Below are positions 25,101 through 36,953 of a stretch of 64,000 nucleotides of DNA, piece by piece. The DNA lies in the NCBI GenBank assembly GCA_021234155.1, contig JAJEKV010000033.1, positions 419,475 to 483,474 of the forward strand, in the 5' to 3' direction. Under the pieces are notes generated by a model. It had not been told where the DNA came from, searched no databases, and saw nothing but the letters and a program-made list of their open reading frames with translations. The translations under genes and the position numbers were made by a program. Origin of the DNA: Isoetes taiwanensis (Eukaryota > Streptophyta > Lycopodiopsida > Isoetales > Isoetaceae). How positions within the stretch are numbered: position 1 is the stretch's first letter; every line of letters starts with the position of its first letter.

Positions 25101-25845
25101 TGGATTTACCTTTCAGCGGCTCCAAGCTCGGTGGCGCCCTCAAATCTAAACTTCAAAACTCGCCCCGATAGCCAAGCTCGTCTTGATGCGATAAGCGTGT
25201 TACAATCTACGTGATTCCGGTACATGTAATACTTGTGCGGATAAATACCTTGCACATCACTTGAACCTCGAATGCACTATGACTCCGGCTCAAATCCACA
25301 TAATACCAGCAATCGCATCTCATTTTCTAGAGGCATTGAGGCCGAACCAAACATTGTTTGCTTTTGTTTGCTTTATGATCCCGTGAACCCAAGGATGCTG
25401 GGTTTTCCATTAGATTGTGCTTGCATGTCATCTCCATCGTATATATACATTTTGCACAAACCAAATCTTAGCAACCCTAGTTATAGCCGGAGCTTCAACA
25501 TTTACTTCTGTTTCGCTCTTCAAATCCAACTTGCATGCCAAAGTACTTCTTTACTAAAGAAACTGGAAGCTTCTCATCCCTGCAGCATCGCCAATCGCCA
25601 AAAACCATGCCGCACCGCCATAGCCATGCCACAATACCTCAATCCTCTGTTACGAAAATGCAAAACTCCTCTACCCCAAGAATTCAAAATTGGCATTGAA
25701 TCACGAGACAGCCGGCGTCAAGAAGCGGGGAAGGAACGCCGCATGCGGCGTAAGATCTGGCGTTCCCTGGCACGGAACAACATCTTTGCCAAAATAAAAA
25801 AGAAGATATGTGTTGCGACTCACTCTTGTGTTTCTGTATCTGAGC
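22170..25845. other. Intergenic AT-rich DNA
   Basis: Open frames are short and overlapping. I found no recognisable domain, splice pattern, RNA gene or LTR. A minus frame near 24,429-24,632 ends in a plausible coding-like tail (DGLKIADLIKAKEG) but cannot be named. Confidence 0.45.
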
Positions 25846-27066
25846 TTATGTCGGTTGTGTCTGTATGAAAGAGTTTAAGGCGAAAGCCATTAACGAAAGT
25901 GGGTAATGGAGTGCATCCAGCGGCGCCAATTGAAACACGGCTTGGTTGTACCACTTTAAAATTCGATAAGCACCAAGGCAGCGAAATTTCAACTTCCCTG
26001 GAAAGTTTTTATATCGATAATCATAAAAAAGAACTAAATCTCCTTCCTTGAATGTCTTTTCTTTAATGTGTTTGTCATGCCAGGACTTTTTAAGCTGTTG
26101 TCCGGCCAAGAACACGGAGATAAGCATTTGTCTGAAGCTCATCTAACTAAGCGTAATTGATAAGCAGCTCACGGAGTGCCATGGTGGATCATGCGCAGTA
26201 GCAAGTTGAAAGCGGAGAGATCATGGAAGAACATACTCAAAAGGCATGAGAGCTTCTTGACCATAAACTAATTTGAATGGTGTGTGCCATGTAGCAATTT
26301 TAGGCGGAGTTATAAGCCCATAAAAGCAGTGGGTAGTTTTCACATAATCGGTCGCGAGAAGCGTCCGCATTTTCTTCAAGATATTGATGAGTGTTTTGTT
26401 TGTGCTTTACGCAAGGTCGTTTCCTTGTGGATAATAGGGAGCACTTTTATTTGATGAATATGCAAATAATCCGTCAATGCCTTGATTGTCGATTTACAAA
26501 ATGAGCATACAATCGACAAGTTCCATGGGATAGCCAAAGCGTGATGACATGCATGTAGAGGACCTTAGCCATCTTGGCGGCGGTATTATCGGGAAGTGCC
26601 GCAGGCCTCCGCCCACTTAGTGGGGCGTCAAGTGAGAACCCGGTATATAAGCGGGCACGGGTGTCTTCTTATTTGGTGGATCCATTTTCCCATTTCTTTG
26701 AAGGATAGCGGTGTGGCAACTAGTGTTAAAGGGAGGGCGTCACGGGCCATGGGTCGACCGACACGCTGAGTGAGCGTGAGAATCCTTGAAGAGCGTGGGT
26801 CAGCAATAGCCAGCTAGAAGAATTTTGCGGGCCATGGTATCCTGCTTGAAATGTCCTCAACAAGGCCTTCATGGGCATGGCGAACAATCTCTGGAACTCA
26901 TGAGAAATAACACCGATGCAAAAACATGTCCCCGCCATGCTTATAGCGATGGCGCGACCATGGTATAGTCCACAAACTTCGCGGAGGAAGCTGCCGGCGT
27001 GTGTGGGGCTTCGGGGAAGGCGTGGAGGCCTTTTGCCGCTTCTTTGGCATATATCATTCCCTCCCT
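25846..27066 (-). mobile_element. Ty3/gypsy integrase fragment
   Basis: Minus strand, 5' to 3': a region resembling the integrase HHCC domain with AGYHGP near 26,820-26,840; core-domain remains (PYYPQGND near 26,420-26,440, STNKTLINILKKM near 26,370-26,420, THCFYGLITPPKIATWHTPF near 26,270-26,340); and the C-terminal GPY/F-like domain (SWHDKHIKEKTFKEGDLVLFYD, PGKLKFRCLG, then PLPTFVNGFRLK after a frame change near 25,910). It lacks RT and RNase H and has many lesions. It is bordered at 27,067 by the start of an oppositely oriented LTR. Confidence 0.85.
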
Positions 27067-27068
27067 TG

Positions 27069-28370
27069 TGACGTTCCACATATTTATATGGTTTACATAT
27101 ATATTACTATGACGTCATCACGGGGTATAAGTAGACCCTTATGGGTCATTAGGGAATAACGGTTGGTTTATAAAGGGCTTTTTAGCTATGCTAAGTTGTT
27201 AGTAAAGTTAAATAACCTAATTAGACTAATTAATCTATTATTTGGTTATGTTAGCTAATTAAGGAGAACCACCTGGCCCCAATTGTCGATTAGGCAAAGG
27301 AAACATGCTAAGATTAGGATCAAATTGGGTCCCTACCCCCAAGTGCCTCAAATCGATTTGGGAAGGGTTGGAAAAGGGAGGAGCCACTTGCCCACAACCA
27401 GACTTGAAGAATGGAAGCCTCTTGTGTTAATGGTTCTAGCCAAAGGGACTCGTTAGTCCCTAGATAGTTGTGCTTGACTAACCCTTGTATGATTAGATGG
27501 ATGGTTAATTTCTCTATTATATGTACTATATTAAGATGAGAATGGTTATTTTGTTTATGATTATGCTCTCTCTTTATGTTCCTCTTGTGTAATGCGGGGC
27601 TAAGGGTGGGTAGAGACCTAAAAGCTTCCTCGTAGTAGATATATCTCTAGCTAGGCTGTTAGGACCCGGTAAATCGCGACTGTACCTGAAGAACAGATCA
27701 TTTGTGGATGCTATATAGTGATTCAACTCCGGATAACGGGTATGATGGTGAAACAGGGGGTGGGATCTTGCCTGCGTGGCTACAAGATTCCTATCTTTGT
27801 CTTAGGCTTATAGTTGGTCAGAAGGGGCGGGTATGGAGTCGACACTCCACAGGGTCGCGGGATGCGTGCCTATAGGGCGTCACGGGCTCGAAAGGGGCAT
27901 GGCGGCCTTTAGATTTAGGAGAATAAGTTAGAATGGGATCATGCCATTGCTTTGGTGTGGCCCATGTCCTCTAGCACACCAGGGGATCCATTGTGCCCGG
28001 GGAGGGGCGCCTCCCTTACTCCTTAACCTACCTCATCCAGGCCCAGGGGATATGCTGACGGGTAGTCTCATAGGGTGGTTCCATGGGGGTGCGTCTGGGA
28101 AGGCTACAACCCACGCCATAGCATGTTTGAACCTATTTGCAAAGTGTGCGGGAGGGTGGATGGGTGGACTACTCTAGCCATTGTTCTATGCCGATAACGC
28201 CATGTTAGTATCATCGATGTTATTTGGAGGCCTTTCTGTGATCGACCCCAGAGTCGGAACCTGGTGTAGAGCCCTTATTCATGGTATATTGCTTATGTTA
28301 TCTTGTACTTGTATTGCTATTTATATGATGATGAATGGACCACCCTTTGTGGTGGTATATTATTTTGTAT
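27069..28370 (+). mobile_element. LTR related to the 52.6-kb gypsy LTR (solo or remnant)
   Basis: It begins TGACGTTCCACATATTTATA, like the LTR starts at 52,637 and 63,670. It follows the same order of blocks: TTAGCTATGCTAA, AATTAAGG, a TAGAGACC block, GGCGGGTATGG.GTCGACACTCC, TTTGCAAAGTGTGC.GGAGG, CCA.TGTTCTATGCC, and a CCACC..TTG..GGTGG hairpin near 28,340-28,353. It diverges strongly from the 52.6-kb copy. Its 3' end is not clear, and no internal domains follow in plus orientation, so it is a solo LTR or truncated copy. Confidence 0.68.
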
Positions 28371-28457
28371 ATGATTGCTCGCCGCTCCTTGGGAACCACG
28401 ACGTCAGTCTGGAACCAATCTTCTCCAACCTAGCAAGAAAACATCAAACTAACCAAC

Positions 28458-28672
28458 TACATGTGAATATTAACAAAAAAGTTACATGTGAGGAGCCTCT
28501 CAGGGACGCCTCACATGTCACCGGCAAGTTTTTGCCGGACGTCAAGCCGTTCGAGATACTCAGGTGTAAACTGCTCCAGCTGTTCTGGGACGAACGACTC
28601 AGACGTCAAACCGGCCGGTCTCAGATGAACTACATGTGAATACCTAAAAATTGACATGTGAGGCGCCTCTTA
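28458..28672. repeat. ACATGTGAGG repeat cluster upstream of the acyltransferase
   Basis: Two direct copies of about 43 bp (AACTACATGTGAATA, then ACATGTGAGG and CGCCTCT or AGCCTCT) lie at about 28,458-28,501 and 28,627-28,670. Between them the first copy's ACATGTGAGG pairs with an inverted CCTCACATGT (to about 28,520), and GGCAAGTTTTTGCC forms a small hairpin near 28,522. The cluster could be a small non-autonomous element. It also lies in the presumed promoter of the gene starting at 29,186. Confidence 0.65.
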
Positions 28673-29185
28673 TAGGGGCGGAATTGAACGTACCTTATCT
28701 TTAGAGTAAAAGGTCCATGTGTCATAATAATTAGTCAACGTCACACAAAAATGAAAATTGGGCAAATGTTGTTCGGAAAGAAGGCTGCGGTCCTGTGGAA
28801 CTTGAAGGGTCACCTTTTTGCAAAAGCACCGTGGCCTCTGCATTACGGCGTTTTCTCCATCTCACCTTTTCTTCTACCTTTAATTGAAAATTTAAAAGAG
28901 CTTTATATCTGCCTTTCCAGGATTGACATGAGTTTCTTTTGGGGTGAAGAATGTGATTTGGGTTTCAACCGTGTTCGCTTATGATTAATCAACAAAAGGG
29001 TTTGGGTCTTCGGTGCAGGCAACAGATCGTGGTAATTTTTTCCTGGGCAAAAATTTTCGCTTGGTTTTCCAGATCTAGTGGAAAGACCTAATTTGTTCTA
29101 CCCATTGAAGATCAGATGTTTATAAAGTTTTCGTAGGTTCCTTCAAGCTGAAATTCAGCTGTTAATTTCGCAAAAGGTTTTTGCT

Positions 29186-31693
29186 ATGATGGCATTGGAT
29201 ATGGAGTTATTAGCTGCTAGTTTGGGGGTTTCAATGCCAGTTCTACGGTTTCTTATTGTGTTTTGGCCTCAGTGCTATGCAGCTGGGCATGGCGCTTCAT
29301 GCCTGGGCCGGCTACTCGCAATTTGTATGCAGCAGTGACAGGCTTCAGTCTTTCATACATTGCATTTGGTCCAAGCTCCATCGTGCTTCTATTTGTTCCA
29401 ATATTGTTGGGCTACATTGCCATGTTGATAGATCGGAAACACTGTGGTTCAATCACATTTATTACGTCCTTCGTGTTTCTAATTTCCAGGTGAGAATACT
29501 AGAGTACTTAATTGCAACACACGTTTCGGTATGTGTACTGTGTGGCTTGCCAATTGTAGTTGCCTGTCTTGATGGACGTATTCCCTTGTATTTGAATCTG
29601 CCTTTTTGTTGCAGAAGGAATTGGGAGCATTTCCCAAAGTAGGAAATTGGCAAAGCTGCAGCCAAGAGCAATTTTTTGATAATGTGATTAGCAACCTTTT
29701 TTCTTGTTAGCTTGGTACATCTTATACAGCCTTTGATTTCATAATCCGTATGACATCTAAAATTCATCTTTATACATACACAATCCATTCCTTTAACATT
29801 CATGTAGTACCTTTGCTGCAAGATTTGGTTAGTTTTTTTCCATATGTTGATAGTCAAGTGTTCCATTTGCTTACTTACATTTGGGATTGTTATTTTTTTT
29901 TTTCTTGATAAATATATGTAACGATGTTGACTGCAGTCATGTATATTTCATGAGTGGAGATGCCTGGAAGGAGGGTGGCATTGACTCTACTGGTAAGTTG
30001 GCTAATGCATGTATGATGGACTGAAAACAACAAATTTATCTATATGTTCTCGATGAGTAAAGTTATTTTTATCAAATGTGATATATAAATTTTGCAGGAG
30101 CATTGATGGTGTTGACATTGAAGGTGATTTCTTGTACAATGTGTTACCAAGATGGATTGCTTAAAGATGAAGACTTACGAGAGTCACAAAAGCAGAAAAG
30201 GTTGCAGAATATTCCTTCGTTCCTGACATACTTAGGGTACTGCTTCTGTTGTGGGACACACTTAGCTGGGCCTGTATATGAAATGCGAGATTATATTGAT
30301 TGGACAGAGGGAAATGGGGTAGGCTCCTTGCTCATGTTGGCCACTTGTAAGAGATGATTTGTAGTTTGTTAAGAATCGTTTCTTAAACATCTTGTAGTTT
30401 GAGAGCCTTTGTATGCCATTAATGCAGTATATTTAGTTAGTGTGATAAATCTTTGCTTTTACAAAATCTCCTGCAGGTGTGGACGTAACAGAAGAAACAC
30501 CAGCTCCATCCCCTTATGGTGCAACTTTGAAGGCTTTGGCTCAGGCATTATTCTGCATGGGGATGTATTTATTCCTCTCTCCACGTGCTCCAGTTTCGTT
30601 ATTTAAAGAAAGCCGGTTCATGGAGTGGAACATTTGGATGCGTTGGGGATATATGTGGCTCTGTGGCTTTACGGCAAGATGGAAATATTATTTTATATGG
30701 TCAATCTCTGAGGCAGCAATGATTATTTCTGGCCTAGGCTTTACTGGCTGGTCTAACTCAAGACCAAAATGGGATCGTGCTGAGAATGTTAATGTTCTTG
30801 GGGTTGAGCTTGCAGGAAGTTCTTCAGAACTTCCAGCAAGGTGGAACATAACTGTCAGCAACTGGTTGCGATTCTGTATCCTTTTCCGACCTCCAGATAT
30901 GTCAGGCTGTGGTGTTAATTTTAATATTGAGATGAGTATTTATGGTATACTTAACCATGAGTAAAGATGTCTATGAAAGACTTGTTGAGAAAGGCAAAAA
31001 GCCTAGTTTTTCCCAGCTGCTTATAACTCAAGTTGTGAGCGCTATCTGGCATGTATGTTTTGATAAATCTTGTGGATTTTGTCATTCCTTTAAAAGAAGC
31101 ATGTGTTCACATTCTGTACTTTTCAGGGTCTTTATGCAGGTTATGTGCTCTTCTTTGTGCACACTGCCATTCTTATTGCTGGCTCACGAGGTATGTTCCA
31201 TCTTCTTTTAATAGAAACATATATCAGACTGGCCGTCTAAGACCTGGATGTGAATTTGTTTTCAGCAATTTACAGATGGCAAGTGGCAGTATCTGAAAAG
31301 AATGTATTGATGAAGCGTCTTTTTTGGTTCTTCAATTTTTTGTACACGCACCTTGTTCTCAATTATGCATGCATTGGATTTCTGGTTTGTATCTTCTCAC
31401 CCTGTTTTCATTAAGTTGTGTACTGTAATGTGAATTCCTCCTCTGAAAACGTTTCCGTATATTTGCTCTACTTGCTTGCTCTGTGTTTGGTTGTTCCATT
31501 TTGTGCTTATTAAAATATAACAAGTTTTATGTGTGTCATGGCTTAACAGGTGTTGAGCACAGCTGAAACATTGGGAGCCTATCGAACGGTCTATTATTTG
31601 GGCACTGTATTTCCCATAGCTATTACGATTATTCTTGGGAAGATTATTAAACCTCCCAGGAAAGCTGTATCAAAAGCCAAACGAGAAAACTGA
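29186..31693 (+). CDS. LPLAT1: Lysophospholipid acyltransferase, MBOAT family (plant LPLAT/LPCAT type), 8 exons
   Basis: It transfers an acyl chain from acyl-CoA to lysophospholipids (Lands cycle, ER membrane). Exons: 29,186-29,489; 29,937-29,992; 30,098-30,318; 30,477-30,875; 30,967-31,052; 31,127-31,190; 31,266-31,384; 31,550-31,693 (TGA). All introns are GT-AG, and all junction phases agree except at the lesion noted below. The protein would be about 464 residues, the usual plant length. Diagnostic motifs are MSGDAWKEGGIDSTGALM (exons 2-3), CCGTHLAGPVYEM (exon 3), RWKYYFIWSISEA.MIISGLGF (exon 4), VYERLV (exon 5) and SAIWHGLY across exons 5-6 with the conserved catalytic His. Many hydrophobic membrane segments and a basic C-terminus are visible. 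An in-frame TAA at 29,123 precedes the first ATG. The frame breaks twice: one base short in the T run at 29,261-29,264 and one base short in the G run at 30,481-30,482. The gene is therefore either real with assembly errors or a very young pseudogene. Confidence 0.93.
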
Positions 31694-34200
31694 GATTGAT
31701 CTATTTGAAGGACAATAACTGCATGCAGGGAGGGGAGAGTACTTTTTTAGCAAAACTATACATCTAATGGATGAGGTTTTTAAACTACACAATTGTTTTG
31801 AGTATGAGCCCTATAACTGGGTTGCCCTGTAATGATTTGCTAAGTATGAAAAAGGAAAGCTGGGCATACATTATCTCAATGTATCATAACATGATTATTG
31901 CCCTCTTACTAATAAATTTGAACGTGGCAACATGAGTGCCTTTGAGATAAAGCTGGTAGCTTTTTGTTGGAAAATAAGTTGTTTCTTGTGGCATCATATT
32001 TGTTGTTAGAGGTTGGGGTTTCCAAGGTGAAGATTTCATACTCTTTGTTACTTTCATGTTGGTGCAAGGTGCTTGATTGCACGCAACAACCCTGCTGTAG
32101 CCTATTTTCTGCAGGTATGACAGCTTGTTTTGGAAGTGCTTGGTGGTTTCTACTTCGTTGTTTGCCCTGGCAAATCTAGAAATTTGAGAGTCATGACATG
32201 GTTTTACCTCAAGAAGTCTGGTTGAGTTTTACCTGTTTAAGAAGGTACTCCAGTATATTAGGATTGGTATTGCCGTAAAGGTATGGCAAAAGGAAGTAAT
32301 GGAGCTAGGAGCGTCAAATTGAAGGTTTGGCTATTCTGTGGGTATGTAAACCTTCTCTATTTTACTTGATTCTGTTTTTCAATATATGTCTAATATTATA
32401 CTCCTAATTGTACACTTCCAATTGAATCTAAAGTGGATGTTTCAAGCACTTTGCTCAGGACATTGTTGATCCTACCTTTAGAAATGATGCATTGCACTAT
32501 GCATTATGTTGTACGTGTTGTGGGAACCTTGGATGCAACAATCAATTTAACTCCTTAATTGTTGCATGCATTTTACTCGCTGCATTGTGTGATAGCTTGC
32601 TATAAGTGCGCCTATTATCACAATGCACCTGATATAAAGTGTATTAGCCTTAACAATATTGATATCTTTTGCTGCCTTACGATGCAGCACCAATGTCAAA
32701 GTAAGGATTGCGTAATAATGTGAAGAGTGATGCTTCTTGCCTCGTAGCTGACCATCGTCAGAACCTCTAAATAATTGATTAGCGTTCTCAAAATTGGGTA
32801 TACTATACCTTGTCGGTCCGCATGATCAAGGCATTAGTATGATGTTGGACCAAACAACAAGAGAGCAGCCAGTAACATGGTGTGCAGGAAGATGGTGTGT
32901 GCGTTCAGTAATCCAAATGGCAAAGAAGCCTACAAAATGAGGCCAATGGTGGACAATTTGATAAGATAAGTGATAATTTATCTCAAATAGAAGTTGATGA
33001 GGTAAGTGATCATGGTATTTCGATTAAAGAGAGGCTCCTAGACGGTCTTTCAATTAAAGAGAGGCTTCTAGACAGTATGATTCAATCGTTTATGGAGGAA
33101 AAAATTTGAGGCATCACAAATTTAATACCGGCTCAAAGAAAAGGAGCTTATTTCTTGGGCTATTTTTCAGAGAAGCAGAGCGAGGGATGGGCCTGTGGTG
33201 TGGTGTTGGGGGTTTCCCATTAAAATTCCCTTATATATGATCTCTTAATTTTAGAAGAATTGCATCCTTTTCGATATTTATCATTGCATTTATGGTATAA
33301 TAATGCAAGAATGGGTATTGAACCAAAATACCCTTGGGTATTGAACCAAAATATGATTGCGACAAAATAACTTTCGTTGAGTCATCAATATCCAAAGTAC
33401 AGTTCAAGGACTTTTTTTTTTTTTTCCCCCAATAATTGTATACGTTGCTAAATGATTGGTATGCATTGGTGGATGCCATTGCGCCAATTTAGATGCATGG
33501 CAAAATGTAGAAGCTAATGACAACTTTTGGAGGTGCCTCTAAGTGCATTTCATAGGCATCTTGTAAATTTGTCCATAATCAGAAGCAATTGTGTTGTATC
33601 AAACATATGATATATTTCAAAAAGCTTACGGAGTCTTTTTATGCTCTTCAATATTCTGACTAATAAGATATCTACAAATCTAGTTAATGTTTCTAAGGTA
33701 TCTACGAATGAAGATATAAGGTAATGATAAATATCATCATGCACATTAATGGTAAATCTATAAGGAGATCTTAAATAGTCAAGGGCTCGAAAATAGCATT
33801 ATGTTTGACCAGTAAAAATGCCACTTGATATTTGAGGCTACCGGAAAAAATATATGAGTGTATTTTATCGGAAACTTTTTAATTTCTTGCCAAAAAATTG
33901 TTGGATTTTTTTTTAAATGACTGGAAGTTAAGAGAAGCGGGCGGATTTTAGGGGGCGGAAATAGTCCTCGTAGTGGTGACATGTAAAAACAACAATAACT
34001 AATGTTGTGAAATCCCCGGGGGAATGCATAGAATAAATCAAAAGCAATTTCAATTCAATTTAATAGGTTGAAGGCTTGATACGTAATTCATACATGTCCT
34101 TTGCAGCATAACAAATACTTTTTATAGGGAAACTACAGCAGATGTCTATTGCATAAAAGAGGAAAGTCCATGCCATAGAATAGTCGGATTTGCATTTAAC
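31694..34200. other. Downstream intergenic DNA with small duplications
   Basis: It includes the 3' UTR of the acyltransferase, whose end is not resolved. Small tandem duplications occur at about 33,018-33,078 (ATTAAAGAGAGGCT unit, two copies) and 33,312-33,352 (GGGTATTGAACCAAAATA, two copies), and a T(n)C(5) run at about 33,411-33,430. No other gene was recognised. Confidence 0.5.
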
Positions 34201-34203
34201 TAA

Positions 34204-35113
34204 GGGTCATTTCCCACTTGCCATTAAGTTAAGTTAAATAGGGCAAGTAACTGGAACTTGCTTTCCCACTGACCCTTAAGTTAATATCAATTAAGTTAAT
34301 TCAGTTAATTTTTAAACTGTTCATTAACTTAATGGAGCATCCTTCTCACTAGAAAAAGTTAAGTTATTTTTTTAACCAAATTTAAAAATATTTAACCAAC
34401 TAGTGCAAAAGTTAAGTGACCTAAGCAAGGTCCACTTAACTTCTAACTTTTTGGTTAAGCATTAAGCTAACTTAACTACGAGTGAGAAATGGTTCCAGTT
34501 AGGTTAGACTCTTAAATCATAATTTTGACAAGGATGCCAACTAGTTGACCAAGTGTCTTGTTAGTTTGATAGATTGAATAAAAAACATTAAAATAGGAGG
34601 TGGATTTTAAGAATTTTATGATTGATTGATTGGTCACGTAGTACTTGACTAGAAAGTATTAAAATGGAGAGAGTTGACTACAAGTCAATTGGTTGGCGAG
34701 AAAGCGTATAAGTTAACTAAAAGTCAACTCATTGACTAGAGATTCAGCCACTTTACTATATTTTACTAGGTAGCCAAACAATTCACAAAAATAGTAACTT
34801 GACAAAAAAAAGTCATATCCTCCATTTAACTTAACTGTATCTCTTAACTAAAGTGAGAAACAAACACATTTATCTCTAATCTAACAAAACTTCTTAACTA
34901 CTAGTGTGACGGACAAGCTTATTGTAAAGGTTAGGTTAAGTTGATTTCATGAGCTTAACTTAAGTGGTCAATAATTGGTATAGTGCGAATGCATATCTTC
35001 ACAATCCTTTAAGTTAGTCTTAACTTAATGACTTTAATGGAAAATCACAACCTACTTTCGAGATAACCAACTGGTTAAATTAACCTAACCTAATTGCAAG
35101 TGGGAAACTACCC
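34204..35113. mobile_element. Non-autonomous PIF/Harbinger-like element (large MITE) with TAA duplications
   Basis: The left end reads GGGTCATTTCCCACTTGCC and the right end, reversed, reads GGGTAGTTTCCCACTTGCA. The similarity continues as ATTA.GTTA.GTTAA for about 35 bp. Both ends are flanked by TAA (34,201-34,203 and 35,114-35,116), the 3-bp target duplication typical of PIF/Harbinger and Tourist elements. The interior has no transposase, is very AT-rich, and carries many TTAAGTTAA and GTCAAC-type subrepeats, including further TTCCCACT and TTCTCACT subterminal copies. Confidence 0.85.
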
Positions 35114-35292
35114 TAAGTCCAATAAGCCCCGTTCACATGCGGGAGAATCAAATGTATTGCTTGCGACTAAAGGTGCATGTGAGAACCCCAAGGCTGCTAC
35201 TCCAAACCTGAAAATTCGCTCTTATAAATTGATGTTTTTCAACATTTCATGAAGGAAAACATCAATTAGAATCTTCAAATGAACGTAATATT

Positions 35293-35365
35293 GACAACAG
35301 TGAGAATTGAACCTATGTCCTTTTGATCCGAAGTCAAACGCGCTAATCCATTGCACTATGCAACC
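35293..35365 (-). pseudogene. tRNA-Arg(TCG) pseudogene or tRNA-derived SINE head
   Basis: The minus strand shows the plant tRNA-Arg pattern over 73 nt: GCATAGTGCAATGGATTAGC (D-arm), GTTTGACTTCGGATCAAAAG (anticodon arm, anticodon TCG), and a T-arm AGGTTCAATTCTCACT. The anticodon stem is perfect. The acceptor stem has a mismatch and several wobble pairs, and the B box has lost its CG (TTCAATTC instead of TTCGANTC), consistent with C-to-T decay. It is unlikely to be a functional tRNA. Confidence 0.72.
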
Positions 35366-36350
35366 CTATTAGTGTTGATCTACCATCAAGTCCTATTGTC
35401 GATCAATGCTTATCATCACAGCTATATCAAAGAATTATGGAATAGCACTCATGATCTCAACTCTAAAGATGTATAGCATGCATGCATCTTAGCAACCAAA
35501 AGCTCCATGTCGTGGAAAAGAAATCAAGGATGCTAATCCAACACCAAAGGGTGTTGTCAAAGAGAATATGTTTGCATACACAGGGGTACTAATGAATTAA
35601 CTTTGACATAGAAATACAATTAAATTGAGAATGAAAACAATTGACTTTCTTTCTCATTCTTTTCCCCACATAGCCACTCCCCCGAGCACCACCATATCAA
35701 TTCCTCCCTTTCCCTATATTGATCGTCTTCGATCAAGGAATTATATGGCTCTTTGTTTATCCACTCTATCTGGCAGTTTCATAATCTCTCTCCACTTGGA
35801 GGTAACTCTTTCTTAAAAAATACCTTGTTCAAATTATTAGTAAATAATTTAGCTAGTAAATTATTCTTTGGCACTAAATTAATCTCCATCTCGCTCTTAC
35901 TGTCATACTTGCCTTAATCTTAGTCTCAAAGCTGTTTGTAACGAGAATTTCTTTAATCTTAATTCGCTCCTATAATCACCACACTTAGTCACAAATAATT
36001 TTCAGCAGAAGATATCGCTGTAGAGAATGAAGCCCAAAAATTAGTTGGCCGCATCAGATCTATACTGCAAGTTTCTACAGATCTCTTTTTTCCCTAGCTT
36101 CTCAACTCTTCAATTCTAAACTCTACTTGATTAAAATTAATAGCAAGAATACAAAACTCCATCCACATGTTCTTGAAAAGTCCAAAAATTGTTAATCTCT
36201 TCATCACAAATAGGGGTTAGTTTAAGGAAATAATTCCTTAATGGCTAACGCGACACATCTATTTTTCTTAATCTTCTAAATCAATCCACCTGGATTCTAG
36301 AATTCAATATTATGAGTCTATATCCCACAGATCCTAAAGAAATTGAAACC

Positions 36351-36364
36351 GTGCTCTGATACCA
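36351..36364 (-). other. Primer-binding site (tRNA-Met type)
   Basis: The minus strand reads TGGTATCAGAGCAC, complementary to initiator tRNA-Met, three bases below the inferred LTR end. Confidence 0.88.
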
Positions 36365-36367
36365 ATT

Positions 36368-36953
36368 TGATATGAACATGTGATCTCAAGAGTGACACTG
36401 CAAAACCATCGCCAGAAAACAAGAGAAATAAACTCAAACCCACCCCTTAAAGATAAAGCTCACCACCCAACCGGGCTATCCTGAGCAAGAGAATCTCCAA
36501 GAAATACTGAATTTCAGAATAGGAAAGGTTTAAGAGAAAAATCAATAGCACCACTAAAGAATCCTCAATCTAGCAATTTCTCAAATTCAACAAAAGAAGA
36601 ATATTATGGAATAAGGTAGGATGGAATCTAGGAAAATCACCAAAAGAATTTAAGATTCATGCGATCAACCAATTCAACCCAAGAGTTCACCAAAGTTCAG
36701 GCGAGGAGTTCATAGGAAGGAAGATCAGATTGAGATTCTAGGAAACTGTAGAAGATCTTTGCAGGAGCAGGGTGTAGCCTGACTGTGCTGGATTCCATTG
36801 AAATCATCCTAGAGCAGGTCATCCTAGATGTCCGCTACTGTTCCCCATCTGTTCGCCGCCTTTATATCACGGATGAAGCTAGCCTTTTTTCATAAAAGGC
36901 TTGAAGTCTCCCTTTAATATATTAAGGCTTCAATACCTTATAATAAGTAAACA
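36368..36953 (-). mobile_element. Probable 5' LTR of a copia-like element, minus
   Basis: On the minus strand it starts TGTTTACTTATTATAAGG and ends TTCATATCA just before the primer site (586 bp). A TATA-like GTGATATAAAGG lies near 36,862-36,873. No gag or pol was found in the 900 bp below it, so the element is broken or very diverged. The boundaries come from TG...CA and the primer site only. Confidence 0.6.

Noticed and set aside
25272-25868. 198-codon plus-strand open frame, the longest without a TE assignment
   Set aside because: No recognisable domain and biased low-complexity composition. Its last part is antisense to the gypsy integrase C-terminus, so it is most likely a chance open frame.
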